From Tethya wilhelma (taxonomy: Eukaryota; Porifera; Demospongiae; Tethyida; Tethyidae), in the NCBI GenBank assembly GCA_964030475.1, contig CAXIPT010000001.1:17404269-17468268 (forward strand): 64,000 bases of DNA. Reading direction: 5' to 3'. The notes beneath the pieces were generated by a model. The model was not told the DNA's origin. It made no database searches and saw only the letters and a program-made list of their open reading frames with translations. How positions within the stretch are numbered: position 1 is the stretch's first letter; the number at the start of each line of letters is the position of its first letter. Both the position numbers and the translations under genes were made by a program. Below are positions 49,955 through 62,817 of this stretch, one piece after another.

Positions 49955-50307
49955 ACATGAGGAGCAGACTTTTTGGCTAGCTACTTTTCTACGAAAGAAA
50001 AAACTAATACTTCATGTTTTTTAACTCATTTTTGTGTATTTTACTTAAAGTTTATTGTCCTACCCCATTATTCCTCATGCATCTTGATCCTTATTGATAA
50101 AAATTTGTTGTTTTTACATTAAAAATATTCTGTGAATTATATTTATAGTCACATGCTTCTCCTTAATGGAATTTATGCTCAATGAATACTCCAACTTGAG
50201 GACCTCCTACATGCATTAGGTCATGACAGTCAGACTCATTCATTCACTCTAGTTAGTGAGTTCAAGGTAGTGACAATCTTAAAGATCTCCGGAAAAAATC
50301 CCAAAAG
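49955..50307. other. Intergenic B-C: 3' UTR and promoter of gene C
   Basis: An AT-rich 353-bp interval. It must contain the gene B poly(A) site and gene C promoter. No strong motif is recognised. Confidence 0.5.
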
Positions 50308-53300
50308 ATGAAGGTAAAAATTGCTATTAAAATAGAATCTGATGTAGACTGACTCATATTGCTGTTTTGATCGTTTGTATTCTAATTCATGCACATCTCC
50401 AGGCTATTACAATAATTTGTGGTGAGTTAATCCCAGCTCTCCCCATGATCAGCTGTAAAATAAGCTTAATGTTATTTTAATTGTTTTCTACACTTCAGCA
50501 TTGGCAGTTATCTTTTCAGCATTGAGCTGTATTAAAGCTCAAGGTACTGCACAGTAATGGCTACTTCTGTACAAGCCACTGTGTCAGTATGGACATGCCA
50601 CATTTTTTCCCCTTCCAGATCAAGCCTGTACAAATGGGATGGTCTACTCCACTTGTCACTCTGCCTGTAATCGAACATGTGATGACCCTCAAGGACCACT
50701 ATTTTGCCCAGCTGTGTGTGTTCAAGGCTGTCGTTGTCCACGAGACAGAGTATTGAACAGTCAGGGACAGTGTGTTGCACCTAGTCAATGTGAGGCCCCG
50801 GAAACAACACCAGGTATAATTGTTGGTCTAATTTGGAGAATGTGCAATAATAATCATCTAGCTATAATAAAAAATTATTATTACATTTGTCTTTTTGTAT
50901 TATTTCGATATATTTTTGTTATCTGACTACATCTACAATAATAATTATTATAATATTATAATGACAGCTCCTACACCAAGTGCCACTGATGTCTGTGCTC
51001 AGACTGGTGCTATGTCTGGACCCTGTTTTGCATACTTCCAACGCTACTTCTACAATGCCACTTCTCGTAGGTGTGAGAGGTTCATCTATGGTGGATGTGG
51101 AGGAAATCAAAACAACTTTGAGACCATGGAAAGCTGCCAGCAAACATGCGGTAAGCATAAATGCACCATAACTCATGTTAGTCATGATTTGAACAAAAAA
51201 CTGTCCAGTTGATGCCTGAACAGTTGATTTATGAGTTGATTCATTCTGTTTTTCCCTATCATCTCTTAATATTAAATTCATGCAGCTCCTCCAGTCAGTG
51301 TCACTACACCTCCTCCTGTTAATGTTACTAATGTCTGTGCACAAACTGCTGCTGTGGCTGGACATTGCAGAGGATCCTTTCCTCGTTACACTTACAATCC
51401 CTCCACTCGAATGTGTGAGAGGTTCATCTATGGTGGATGTGGAGGAAATGACAACAATTTTGAGACCATGGAAAGCTGCCAGCAAAGATGTGGTAAGTAT
51501 TAAGATGTTATACATATTAACTATATGTCATGTTAGTCATAAATAATGAAGCTATCTGAACGATGCTTGAGCAGTTGGTTCATGAGTTAATTCAATCTGT
51601 TTTCATTAAATTGCAGCTCCTACAGTCAACGTTACTAGACCTCCTCCAGTTAATGTCACTGTCTGTGCACAAACTGCTGCTGTGGCTGGACATTGCAGAG
51701 GATCCTTTCCTCGTTACACTTACAATCCCTCCACTCAAATGTGTGAGAGGTTCATCTATGGTGGATGTGGAGGAAATCAAAACAACTTTGAGACCATGCA
51801 AGAGTGCCAGCAAGCATGCAGTAAGTAATTTTACTAACTGTCCCTTAGCCAGTGTTTTTTGTCGTTGTTGTGTTAATATGAAGTGAGTTGAGCTAGATCT
51901 AAATGATGAAAAGTGAGTTTATGTATAGATGTTTTTCCACCATCAATCACATCCTGAATATGCAGCTCATGTTACTAGACCTCCTCCAGTTAATGTCACT
52001 TCACCTCCTCCCATTAATGTTACTGATGTCTGCACACTAACTGCCGCTGTGACTGGACCATGTAGAGCAGCCATTCCTCGTTACACTTACAATCCTTCCA
52101 CTCAAATGTGTGAGAGGTTCACCTATGGTGGATGTGGAGGAAATGACAACAACTTTGAGACCGTGCAAGAGTGTCAGCAAAGATGCAGTAAGCTACATAG
52201 TGCACTAGTGCATGGTATGAATTAAATAAAAAATTTGGAGAGGAAAGGGAGATTTTTTTGCTCATTTGATACTGCATCTTTGGTATTGCTAGTTTCTTGG
52301 TTGTTAGGATCATTCATTTTCTTTTCCTTCCTCCTTCTGTACACTCCCAGGTGTTTGCTATAGGCCCATTTATCAGCCCAACTACCGTCCTGTTTGCAAT
52401 GTTGCATATGAAAGATGGACCTACAATCATACCACAAGACGATGTGAACAGTTTGTCTACTTTCCCTGCCTTACACCAACTGAAGGCTACAATGTATTCA
52501 ACACACAACAAGATTGTGTCAATCACTGTGGAAGCCTAACCCCTACATGTACCAATGGTAAAGTGTTCGAGGAATGTGGCACAGCTTGTCCAGTGACTTG
52601 TGAAAACCGCAACGATGGTCCAAGACCTTGTCCACTCATATGTAGACAAGGCTGCTTCTGTCCTCAAGGGATGGTGGAGTATAATGGTGGTTGTGTTGCT
52701 CCCTCAGAATGTCCAGGTATATAGAATTTGCATAAAATTCCTGACAAGGTGAACACAAGTAATGTCCCTCGATCTCTATTTCTTATTCCTTACAGCCACA
52801 ACTTGCACCAATGGTAAAGTGTTTGAAGAATGTGGCACAGCTTGTCCATTGACTTGTGAAAATGTCAACAACCCACCGAGTGTCTGTCCAGCTGTATGTA
52901 GACAAGGCTGCTTCTGCCCTCAAGGGATGGTGGAGCACAATGGTGGTTGTGTTGCTCCCTCAGAATGTCCTGGTATGTAGAATTCCTAGCAGCATTAGTC
53001 GTGTACACAAATTTTTGTAATGCTCTCACTTGCATGTATCTTATTAACTGTTGTACTATAGCCACAACTTGTACCAATGGCAAAGTGTTTGAAGAATGTG
53101 GCACAGCTTGTCCAGTGACTTGTGAAAACCGCAACGATGGTCCAAGACCCTGTCCAGCTATATGTAGACAAGGCTGCTTCTGCCCTCAAGGGATGGTGGA
53201 GTATAATGGTGGTTGTGTTGAACCATCTCAGTGTCCAGGTATGTATAGAGTAATGATCAATTTTGAATTTAGGCATCAGTGATGTGTTTTTGCTTATGTT

Positions 53301-55420
53301 ATTCTCATAGCTACAACTTGCACCAATGGCAAAGTGTTTGAGGAATGTGGATCAGCTTGTCCTCTGACTTGTGACAACTATAACACTCCGATTGCTTGCA
53401 CTGACAATTGTGTACAAGGCTGTTTCTGTCCTAGAGGAATGGTACAGAGCAATGATCAATGTGTTGCTCCTTCAGACTGCCCTACAGGTATACTAGTAGA
53501 GAGCTGCAGTAGTTCAGTGGACTATACGTATATGTATGAGTGTATACTATTGAACTGATATGCCTCTCTCTCTCCCCCTCACTTGTGTAGCTTGTAAGGC
53601 TAGCCAGTTCTCCTGCTCCAGCGGCTCTTGTGTCAATAGCACATACAGATGTGATGGTCTGAGGGACTGCTCTGATGGAGGGGATGAAGAAAACTGTCCA
53701 AGTAAGAAGTCAAAATGATTGAATGCTTACATTTTCATATAATATTGACATCTTTTTTCAGCATGCACTGACCATAATGGTAGGACATTTAGAGCTGGAC
53801 AGAGCTTCCGTTCTGCAGATGGCTGCAATACATGGTGAATTGTTGACTTGAAAGCCATTCTACCCTCAATTTTATTGAATGTTTTTCTTCTTTATTAATT
53901 TTAATAGCCAGTGCACTGCTTCTGGGAATGCATTGTGCACTCTGAGAGCTTGTTTACCAGGTATATAAGTGTACATGACTGTATTATTGAATGCATAATT
54001 TATTATAATAATAAAATGTATAATTACATCCTGACAATAACATTTTTTATATCAACTATTTGCTCATATAGTTGCCTGTAATCTGAAAGATCTCACTGTT
54101 GACCACTCAAATGATTACAATGATGAATGCTCTTCCTGGTGAGTTGATTGTTGTTTAGGTGGATATGTGTATATAGATAGATTAATTTTATAAATTTTTG
54201 TATATATATATAATTTCAGTGATTGTAAGTTTGGACAGTTGAACTGTACAAGGAGGGAATGCCCATCCAAGCCAAACACTAAACCGTAAGTTTATTTAAG
54301 AAGATTTAATGCTTGTACCCATCAATTTGTATTTATGCATATTGTGAGCATTCATGCTAGAAAAAATGTACAATTTCAAGTATAATTGGTTCTCAGGACA
54401 AAGGTGAACATGACATTCCACGGAGATCTTGATGTGATTGCTCCAACAGATGACCAAAGGGAGGATCTCAAACGGTATACTTAATATCAAAATGCAGATT
54501 GCTACAATCAGCTGTTGATATTATGTGGTTGTACTTGTAGTGAACTCACAAAGAACTTGCTATCTAAGTATCAACAATCACTTGGACTCTCTCAAGACCA
54601 GATCAGGTCCATTAAAGTAAGTTGTCACCATGCAGCCATAATATTTGCATGCAAGATTTAGTGTAGTGGTTTTAGCTGTCATGCATGCTTGGTCATGCAG
54701 TGATTTTTCTTTGCACAATCATTGCTCATGTATATAATATTATGGTTGGAATTAACTGGTTTGATCCCTTGCATGCCCATGTCGACTTTACGTTGCAATG
54801 TTTCACTTTGTAGGTGGAGAAGGGAAGCATCATCTTTGTCATCACTCTGAGCGATGCTGACTCTACCTCCCAGGGAGCTAACCTCACCATTTTGCTTAGC
54901 CAAATGCAACAGCATGTAAGTCACACAATATGTCATTGATCAGGATGATCTTATCATCATTTAATTTTGCCCATGTATGCATGATGATATTGATGTTGTA
55001 TTTTCCCCCTTGGCAGTACATGAGTGGTGAGCTTACAGTTCAGTACAACAGTCAAGTTCTGGAGCCAACTGGAAGTTTCCAAGTGGAAGCACCTGAAGAG
55101 GATGATGATGAATTCCCATGGTGGGGAATCTTTGCTGCTAGTATTGGAGGTGTGGTCCTTGTGGCAATTGTCGTCGTTCTTATTGCTGTGAGTTTAAATC
55201 TCCTCCTAGGCCAAGTATAAACTAAATTTACTTTGTTTTTGTTCCCCTCAGATTGTTGCTGTTGGTTTCAAGACTAGCAACAAACGTACTCGGATGTCTG
55301 CTGGCAATGATGTAAGCATTACTTTTTAAATTTTGTATATAGTGTTATGTATGTTGCTTGTGCCTTTTACAGCCATATGTGACTTATAAAGCTGAAGAGG
55401 AGGATGTGGATGTGAAATAA
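50308..55420 (+). CDS. Gene C: TIL/Kunitz/LDLa/VWC/SEA-like type I membrane protein
   Basis: Twenty-three exons sum to 961 codons. The signal peptide is split over 50308-50313, 50403-50421 and 50499-50543 ([19 protein letters not shown]). Modules: TIL (50619-50813); four Kunitz exons (50968-51150, 51286-51492, 51617-51820, 51966-52187), each with a Pro/Val/Thr linker; Kunitz-like plus TIL (52351-52716); three TIL (52796-52972, 53062-53238, 53311-53487); LDLa (53591-53701); VWC-like (53762-53960); Cys-rich exons 54072-54138 and 54220-54285; SEA-like (54397-54915, KGSIIFVI); transmembrane (55017-55187); and tail (55252-55311, 55373-55420) ending VDVK. Kunitz and TIL exons are symmetric phase 1-1. 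Several are nearly identical to gene B exons. It is probably a cell-surface multi-inhibitor protein. Confidence 0.88.
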
Positions 55421-55836
55421 GCACTGTATATTAGATTGTGCTTCTATTATAAGGAAAAACTTATGTTGTTGTTTTTTATATATATATATAATTATGTGAA
55501 ATTATTGTTTGTCCAGATTATTATTATTTCTTAGCCTCGTTCCCAGGTTAATAATTATTCGCAATGTCTCCCTTGACAATTATGACTTTGTAAAACAAAA
55601 TTTGTTCATTTGCTACCCATGGATATGATATCCAGCTACAATAATTAATATCTATGAATTATATCTATTCATAGCACATTGTTGCACTGCCAGCTTGCAA
55701 TAATTAAGGCTCTATGAATATCCGCTTAAGGAACTCCCACACATAGAACGTCTATAGTTTGACTGTTTGTCCACTCATGAAACAATACACGCGGCCATAG
55801 ATGACTGACCTCAAAAACTAGCTCTCGGGCCAAAAG
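55421..55836. other. Intergenic C-D
   Basis: A 416-bp AT-rich interval with a (TA)n run near 55477-55490 in the gene C 3' region. No gene is seen. Confidence 0.5.
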
Positions 55837-58245
55837 ATGAAGGTAAATAATCTAGCTAGGTTCTAGGTGTGGACTTATCAAACTGATAAAATAACTATAA
55901 GAGGTATTTTTGTCTTTATACTCTATCTACAGGCTAAACTGATTATTTGTGGTGAGTAAAAATAATGCAATGTTTACTTTTGAACAGTACTTTATGTTGT
56001 TTACTATACCTCAGTAGTGGCAGTTGTCTTCTCAGCATTCTGCTCTTTTGTAGCAGCTCAAGGTATACTGTAAACATCCTTCTGTACATTAATCAAAGTC
56101 AATAACTTAATCATGCTCTCTGATCAGTTAATAAACAACTTTAATCACATAATTTGTCCATATGCACATGGTAGATGTCTGTTCCCTTCCTCCTGAAACC
56201 GGTCTGTGTCAGGCTGCTTTTCCAAGGTTCTATTATAACAGTGCCACTCGCAGTTGTCAGCGGTTTACCTGGGGTGGATGTGGAGGCAATGGAAACAACT
56301 TTGAAACTGAAGCTGAGTGTTTGCAGCGATGTGGACCTACATGTTCAAATGGAATGACCTACTTCCCTGGCTGTGTCCCTTGTCTGACGTGTGACAACTA
56401 TATGAGACCCCCACCATGTCCCTGTACACCAGGCTGTGGTTGTCCAGGAGGGCTGGTATCGTATAACGGAAGGTGTGTTGCAACTTCTGACTGTCCGCAA
56501 CAAGCAACAACACAATCAACAACACCTCAAACAACAACAGTAGACCTTTGTGCTGTAAGTTAAGTGGTTATGTGTACTCTTCATGCTATGTCTGCAAACA
56601 CTCTCAATATTTTTACAGACTGTAAGATGTGGCCGTCCATTCTGTCCTAACGGAGACACTCCTGTTACCCCTGAAGGCCAGTGTTGTCCTCAGTGTCCCA
56701 ATCCTCCAACATGTCCTGAGAATGTGCCTGTGGTCACTTGCTTCTCCAACCCTTGTGATGGTGCAACTTGTCCTAACCAACCTAACGCTAGGTGTGTGCC
56801 CAACTTCTGTGGAGGGTGCAGTGCCGAGTTTTATGACTCCAGTGGAAACAATGTAACAGCTAGATGCACTGGTAGGAATGTGTATTTAGAGTGTAAATTA
56901 TTATGTCACATATTAATTACCTGGGGTATTCAAGCATTTAGAAATAAATAAACTCTTACTCCCTGTTGCATAGCACCCACGTGTTCAAATGGAATGGTTT
57001 TCTCGACCTGTGCCTCACCCTGCAACTTGACGTGTGATAACTATCAGACCCCCCCACCCTGCCTCCCTGTGTGTAGAGAGGGCTGTACCTGTCCAACTGG
57101 GATGGTGTTGAACAATGGGACATGTGTTGCAACAAACGAATGCCCCAATACTGGTAATAACAACTTGGAATTCATGTAATTCTAATTATTGCACAGTGTA
57201 TAACTTAATAGAAAGCCCTACACAATCACTACCTGTTGTTGTTCTTCCTTACAGATGTTTGCTCTCTTCCGCCTGTTACTGGTGACTGTGATGCTGCTTT
57301 TCCAAGGTTCTTCTTTAACAGGACCACTAGAAATTGTCAGCGGTTTACTTGGGGTGGCTGTGGAGGCAATGGCAATAGGTTTAGTACCAGAGAAGAGTGC
57401 TTTCAGCAATGTGGATACTCTCAATGTGCCGTAGGTCATGCTGGACTACAATAGAGAATAGTTTGATCAATCACAATTGTTCACGTAGGTGGTGAGCTGC
57501 CTCGTTCCATCTGTCTGTCCTAACAGAGACACTCCTGTTACCCCTGAAGGCGAGTGCTGTCCTCAGTGTCCCAACCCTCCAACATGTCCTGAGAATGTGC
57601 CTGAGGCCTTATGTATTGTTGACCCTTGTGATGGTGCAACTTGTCCTAGCCAACCTGATGCTAGATGTGTGCCCAACTTCTGTGGCCGGCAATGTAGTGC
57701 TGACTTTTACGACTCCAATGGAAGGAACATTACAGCTAGATGCACTGGTTAGTGGTATGATATAATGCTGCATTCTATCATTAGCTATATGAAATTATTT
57801 ACAAAATTTTTTTGTGATTCTCTCTTATTTTTCCATTATGCTCTTGGATCCATGTATTTTTAGGATCTGGGGACCCATGTAGAGTAAGTTGAATTGAAAC
57901 TGATTATAATCATGTATATAGCTATTCAGTCATTTGTGTATGCTTCTCTTGATGTATAGAATGTACCGTGCCCTCTACTTCCTTGTCCAGAATCACAACA
58001 GACACAACATATTCCTGGAGAATGTTGTCCCCAGTGTGCACCTCAAGGTATTATGGGCACTGCACAAAATCTTACTGTCACTTAGTTATAATTGATTCTG
58101 ATGATACATGTACAGGTTGTGATGGCGATGATGAGTTCACCTGTTCTGATGGTTCTTGCATCTCTAATGAGTACAGATGTGATGGTCTGAGAGACTGCTC
58201 TGATGGAGGAGATGAAGAAAACTGTCCAAGTAAATAAATTCAAGC

Positions 58246-58295
<50 letters not shown>

Positions 58296-58672
58296 NTAAG
58301 TTGAATTGAAACTGATTATAATCATATATATAGCTATTCAGTCATTTGTGTATGCTTCTCTTGATGTATAGAATGTACCGTGCCCTCTACTTCCTTGTCC
58401 AGAGTCACAACAGACACAACATATTCCTGGAGAATGTTGTCCCCAGTGTGTACCTCAAGGTATTATGGACACTGCACAAAATCTTACTGTCACTTAGTTA
58501 TAATTGATTCTGATGATACATGTACAGGTTGTGATGGCGATGATGAGTTCACCTGTTCTGATGGTTCTTGCATCTCTAATGAGTACAGATGTGATGGTCT
58601 GAGAGACTGCTCTGATGGAGGAGATGAAGAAGATTGTCCAAGTAAATAAATTCAAATTTGTGTGTGTAGGTG

Positions 58673-58722
<50 letters not shown>

Positions 58723-60306
58723 AGGGTCTGCATGGCCAGTTGATGTCTTGGTGCTCTCTTTTTCTTTCTCTGTCTCTTTCACCAGCTTGCACTGATTCTA
58801 GTGGAAGGACTATTACAGCTGGTCAGAGCTTTCGCTCTGAAGATGGCTGTAATACCTGGTAAGATTTGAAAAGTTTCGTGAGGCACTCAATGCATTTTCA
58901 TTAAATGTTTGCTCCTTTTATTATTACTAGCTTCTGTTCAAGAACTGGAGAAGTGTTTTGTACACTAATTGCTTGTGTTCCAGGTAGGTTCATGTCTAAA
59001 TTTTAACTTGATCAGATTATGTATATACTGGCATTTTCTAGCTTCCTGTGAAATACAAGATGTCACTATTGACCATGCAATGATGTACAGTGATGAGTGT
59101 ACTACATGGTGAGCTTTGTCACTGAGCTTAGTAATGTCTTAAGACTTGTAGATACCACCTGGTACTTAAAGTTTTATTGAGATCTCTTACCCCTAAAGCC
59201 AATGCCAGTTTGGACAACTTATCTGTCAAAAGAAAGAATGCTCAGTCAAGACAAGTACTAAACCGTGAGTTATGATTAAACTTGAAACTTCGCAAGTCGC
59301 AGCCATTTCTGACCTAGCAATAATCAATGGTTCTTGTTTGTTGTATTGTAGGACAAAGGTGAACATGAGATTCCGTGGTGATCTCGATGTGGTTGCTCCA
59401 TCGGATGAACACAAAGAGGGACTCAAACGGTAGTAGTGCATTTGTAGCTATGAACAGCACTAGTCCACTAACTTTACTATTGTACACCTTTGTTACCATA
59501 TTATGAAATTTTTTACAGTGAAATGATGAAGAAAATGTTGGAGAATTATGGACAAAATCTTGGTCTGTCTCAAGACCAAATAGTATCAATTGAAGTATGT
59601 TAAGTAACATTCATATGTAATGTATTGCTGTTACTGGTTATGTTTCATGTGTTGTGTAGGTGGAGAAGGGAAGCATCATCTTTGTCATCACTCTGAGTGA
59701 TGCTGACTCTACCTCCCAGGGAGCTAACCTCACCATTTTGCTCAGCCAAATGCAACAACATGTAAGTCTCAAGTGCATGAAGAAGAATATATAATTCAGT
59801 GATATGCTTCCTTATGATGTTTAAGTGCACGATATAGCATTTTGGTTTTATTTTGTTTCTCCCCTTGGCAGTACATGAGTGGTGAGCTTACAGTTCAGTA
59901 CAACAGTCAAGTTCTGGAGCCAACTGGAAGTTTCCAAGTGGAAGCACCTGAAGAGGATGATGATGAATTCCCATGGTGGGGAATCCTTGCTGCTAGTGTC
60001 GGAGGTGTGATCCTTTTGGCAATTGTAGTCGTTCTTGTTGCTGTGAGTTTCTCCTGAAAATTAATTTGGATCTTTTTATGACTTCTCCTTTCAAATTTCA
60101 TAGGCTATTATCCTCTTTGTGGTCAAGACTGGTAACAAGCCCACTCGAAGATCTACCCTTGATAATGTAAATTGAATTAGATTATACTGTATTATAACCA
60201 ATAATTATAATGATTATTGATACTAGTTTATCTATTGTTCTTGCAGGATTATGTGACCTATAAGACTGAAGAAGATGATGTGGATATGAAGCAACCGTTG
60301 TATTAA
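55837..60306 (+). CDS. Gene D: Kunitz/TIL/VWC/LDLa/SEA-like type I membrane protein
   Basis: The signal peptide is split over 55837-55842, 55933-55951 and 56015-56062 ([17 protein letters not shown]). Modules: Kunitz plus TIL (56175-56554; FTWGGCGGN); VWC-like plus NPC...CGGC (56619-56871); TIL (56974-57153); Kunitz (57255-57430); VWC-like plus NPC (57489-57747); VWC-like (57864-57883, 57960-58047); LDLa (58116-58229); VWC-like (58786-58983); Cys-rich exons 59042-59108 and 59199-59264; SEA-like (59352-59761, KGSIIFVI); transmembrane (59872-60042); and tail (60104-60166, 60247-60306) ending QPLY. Without the duplicated pair 58372-58459 and 58528-58641 the exons sum to 784 codons in frame. With the pair the frame breaks, so that pair is doubtful. 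Confidence 0.85.
58244..58295. repeat. (GT)n microsatellite ending in an ambiguous base
   Basis: A (GT)n run stops at N (58295), followed at once by sequence repeating 57884 onward. This is the likely join of two assembled copies. Confidence 0.9.
58296..58660 (+). repeat. Local 412-bp-offset duplication of two gene D exons
   Basis: 58296-58660 repeats 57884-58248 almost exactly, including exons 57960-58047 and 58116-58229 (copies 58372-58459 and 58528-58641). Differences are a handful of substitutions, for example NCPS against DCPS in the LDLa end. Confidence 0.88.
58677..58721. repeat. (GT)n microsatellite
   Basis: A dinucleotide run after the second exon copy, equivalent in position to the run at 58244. 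Confidence 0.9.
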
Positions 60307-61278
60307 TTTCTAGTAATAAACTGCTGAACTTGTCTTTGTGTTGCACTAAACTTTGTTCTGGTCTGGTCTATAAATTTCTATTGCTCCTCCCACATTTGTG
60401 TCATATGCCAAGATTTGTACATGTTTGACTTGATTTATTAACGCATTGTGTCACTGTTGATTCTGAGTCCCTATAAAGATCATACCTACCATTGTTTTAA
60501 AGCTATAATTGTTATTATTAAAACGTTATGATAAGATTTTTTAATCAGTCTGTGAAGGTCTCAGTGGCAAACTGTAATCTTAGAAAGATTGGAAGATTGG
60601 AAGATACCTAGGTATGTGGTTTCTTAAACTTTCTTTATAGTGGTTGTGATCTTGGTTACCTTGTGCAACATTTTTAACATTGTATGCTGTGTGTGCATGT
60701 ATGTATGTATGTGTATGTCCAGGTTCAATCTATATGTACCAGTTTATACAATCTTATCAAAAATAATTATGTAAACTTGTTTATTTGTACATTGTGTTTT
60801 GTGTGTTGTTATTGCTATTAGTGTATTGTTATTGCTATATACAAAGATAAAGTTTCTATGCTGCTCAGTTTTATTATCACTTGATTGATGTATGATATCT
60901 GTTCATTTTCTAGCTATGCTTTTCAGTTTATTTCCTTATTTTGTATGTGCTGGGATGATTGTCAGACATACATGGCTCTTAGGTGCTTGGTTTTACTTAT
61001 AGTTTTTCTTTCGTTCTTACTGTATTTTCTTTATTGTTTGTTTTGTTTTTGTTTGTTTTGTATAGGGATTAGGTTATAGGCTAGGGTTTGCTATATAAGC
61101 TAGGAGCATTTTTGTTGTATTTGTCCTCTGTTTTTTTGAATCAAACATCACAGTCATCAATGTTCAGTTCCTTTACAATAACTCTATTAAATCCATTTTC
61201 ATAAATTAGATCTAACGTTGAAACATAGAGGGAATATATAATCTACGGTTGAATAGTCCTGTTCCAACACATATCCTA
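60307..61278. other. Intergenic after gene D
   Basis: Gene D 3' UTR followed by T-rich sequence with tandem TATTGTTATTG-type repeats near 60800-60840 and a T/G-rich run near 61010-61060. No gene recognised. Confidence 0.5.
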
Positions 61279-61585
61279 GAGATGCACCTGTCACCACTTG
61301 TTTCTCTGACCCTTGTGATGGTGCAACTTGCAAGTGGAAGAACCTGAAGAGGATGATGATGATGATGAATTCCCATGATGGGGAATCTTTGCTGCTAGTG
61401 TTGGAGGCGTGGTCCTTGTGGCAATTGTCGTCATTCTTGTTGCTGATAATAATAATTTAAATTAATAATTTTATCACTAGTAATTGTTTACATTTCATTT
61501 TAATATTATTCCTAGGTTATCATTGCCTTTATGACCATGATTGGAAACAAGTCCTCTCGCAGATCTGCCCTTGATAATATAATAA
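61279..61585 (+). pseudogene. Relic of a gene D-like paralogue (NPC module + TM exons)
   Basis: 61279-61330 resembles part of the NPC...CGGC exon. It is fused directly to 61331-61450, resembling the acidic stem and transmembrane exon, and 61516-61580 resembles the next exon of gene D. The Trp codon of the EFPWWG-type segment is TGA (61376-61378), and intervening exons are missing. It is a decayed deletion copy. Confidence 0.85.
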
Positions 61586-61887
61586 CAATGCACATTCCTT
61601 ATTTGTGCAACAAGTCACCAACAACACTAAGCAGATTGTGATATATAGTGGGATACAAAAGTAGCTATACCCTTTTGACATTGAACTAGTTAATTTAGTT
61701 ATGTATTGTGTATTTTTCCTTTGTGGATGATGTGGACTGGTCTGTGGTGGTCTATGAATTTCGTTATAATCGTGTAGTGCCCCTCCCACGTTTGTAACAC
61801 AATCTGAGCTGTCACACTGAACTGATCAAGTTTTGTGCACATTGAACGTTGACCTGCTATACTCAGAGTGACTGAATTCTTGTCAAG

Positions 61888-62766
61888 ATGAAGGTAAGTA
61901 GATTTAGGAGTTCATGAAAAATTGTTCCTCCCCCCTTCATGAAGTGGTGAATCTCAGTGTGGTTGTATTAAATGCCAGTGTTTGTCTAGCTGTCTTTATT
62001 AATAATTTTGTTTAGTAGAAATCAGTTTATGTATTATAATATTATGCCTGCATTTTGGCACACATACAGGTACAGCTGATTTGTGGTAGGTTTATGAAAT
62101 CATGAATTCAAAATGCTGGTTAATCAAATTTAAGTTTAACTTCTTTTGTGCCTGTAGCAGCAGCTGTCTTCTCAGCACTATGCTGCATCGCAGCAGCTCA
62201 ACAAGGTATAGACTATTTACATACATGTCTTACTGTGACTGATTGTGAGTATGATTTAGGAAATTGAAGCAAACAATGTCCCGTTTTTGTCCCGTTTTTG
62301 AAGAATCTCATGCATAGTCCCCAAATTCATTGGTTCCGTTGAAAATAGGCACCAATATTTTGACAGAAAACTGTGAATCACATGGTGGCCCTGCTGCCAT
62401 GGTGAGAAAGACAATTGTGGAAATTAAATCTAGCCTCGTAGTCCAGGCTCTCTCGTTTAACTTTTCAAGGAAGGAGGGCCTTTGTATGAGGCTAACAAAA
62501 ACCTACTTTCGGCAAAGTTTAAGTTCTTTCTTAAAAAATGGACCTATGATATTGTAGTACATGATTATTGAATGACTTAGTGCAATTTCAAATTCTTTAT
62601 TCCGAATTTAAAGTAGTTTGTGTCCGTGAATCCTATAGTTTTGATTGTTTAAATTGTGATGTCAATTAATTATTTATCTACATGCGTCATCCGACATGTA
62701 GGACTATGAATACTAAAAGGTCAAATAATTAGGCATGTGATGGCAGATGTCATTGTGAATAATTCA

Positions 62767-62817
<51 letters not shown>

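Noticed and set aside
62330..62557. 75-residue frame in gene E intron 3
   Set aside because: No domain, no splice context, and composition typical of intron.
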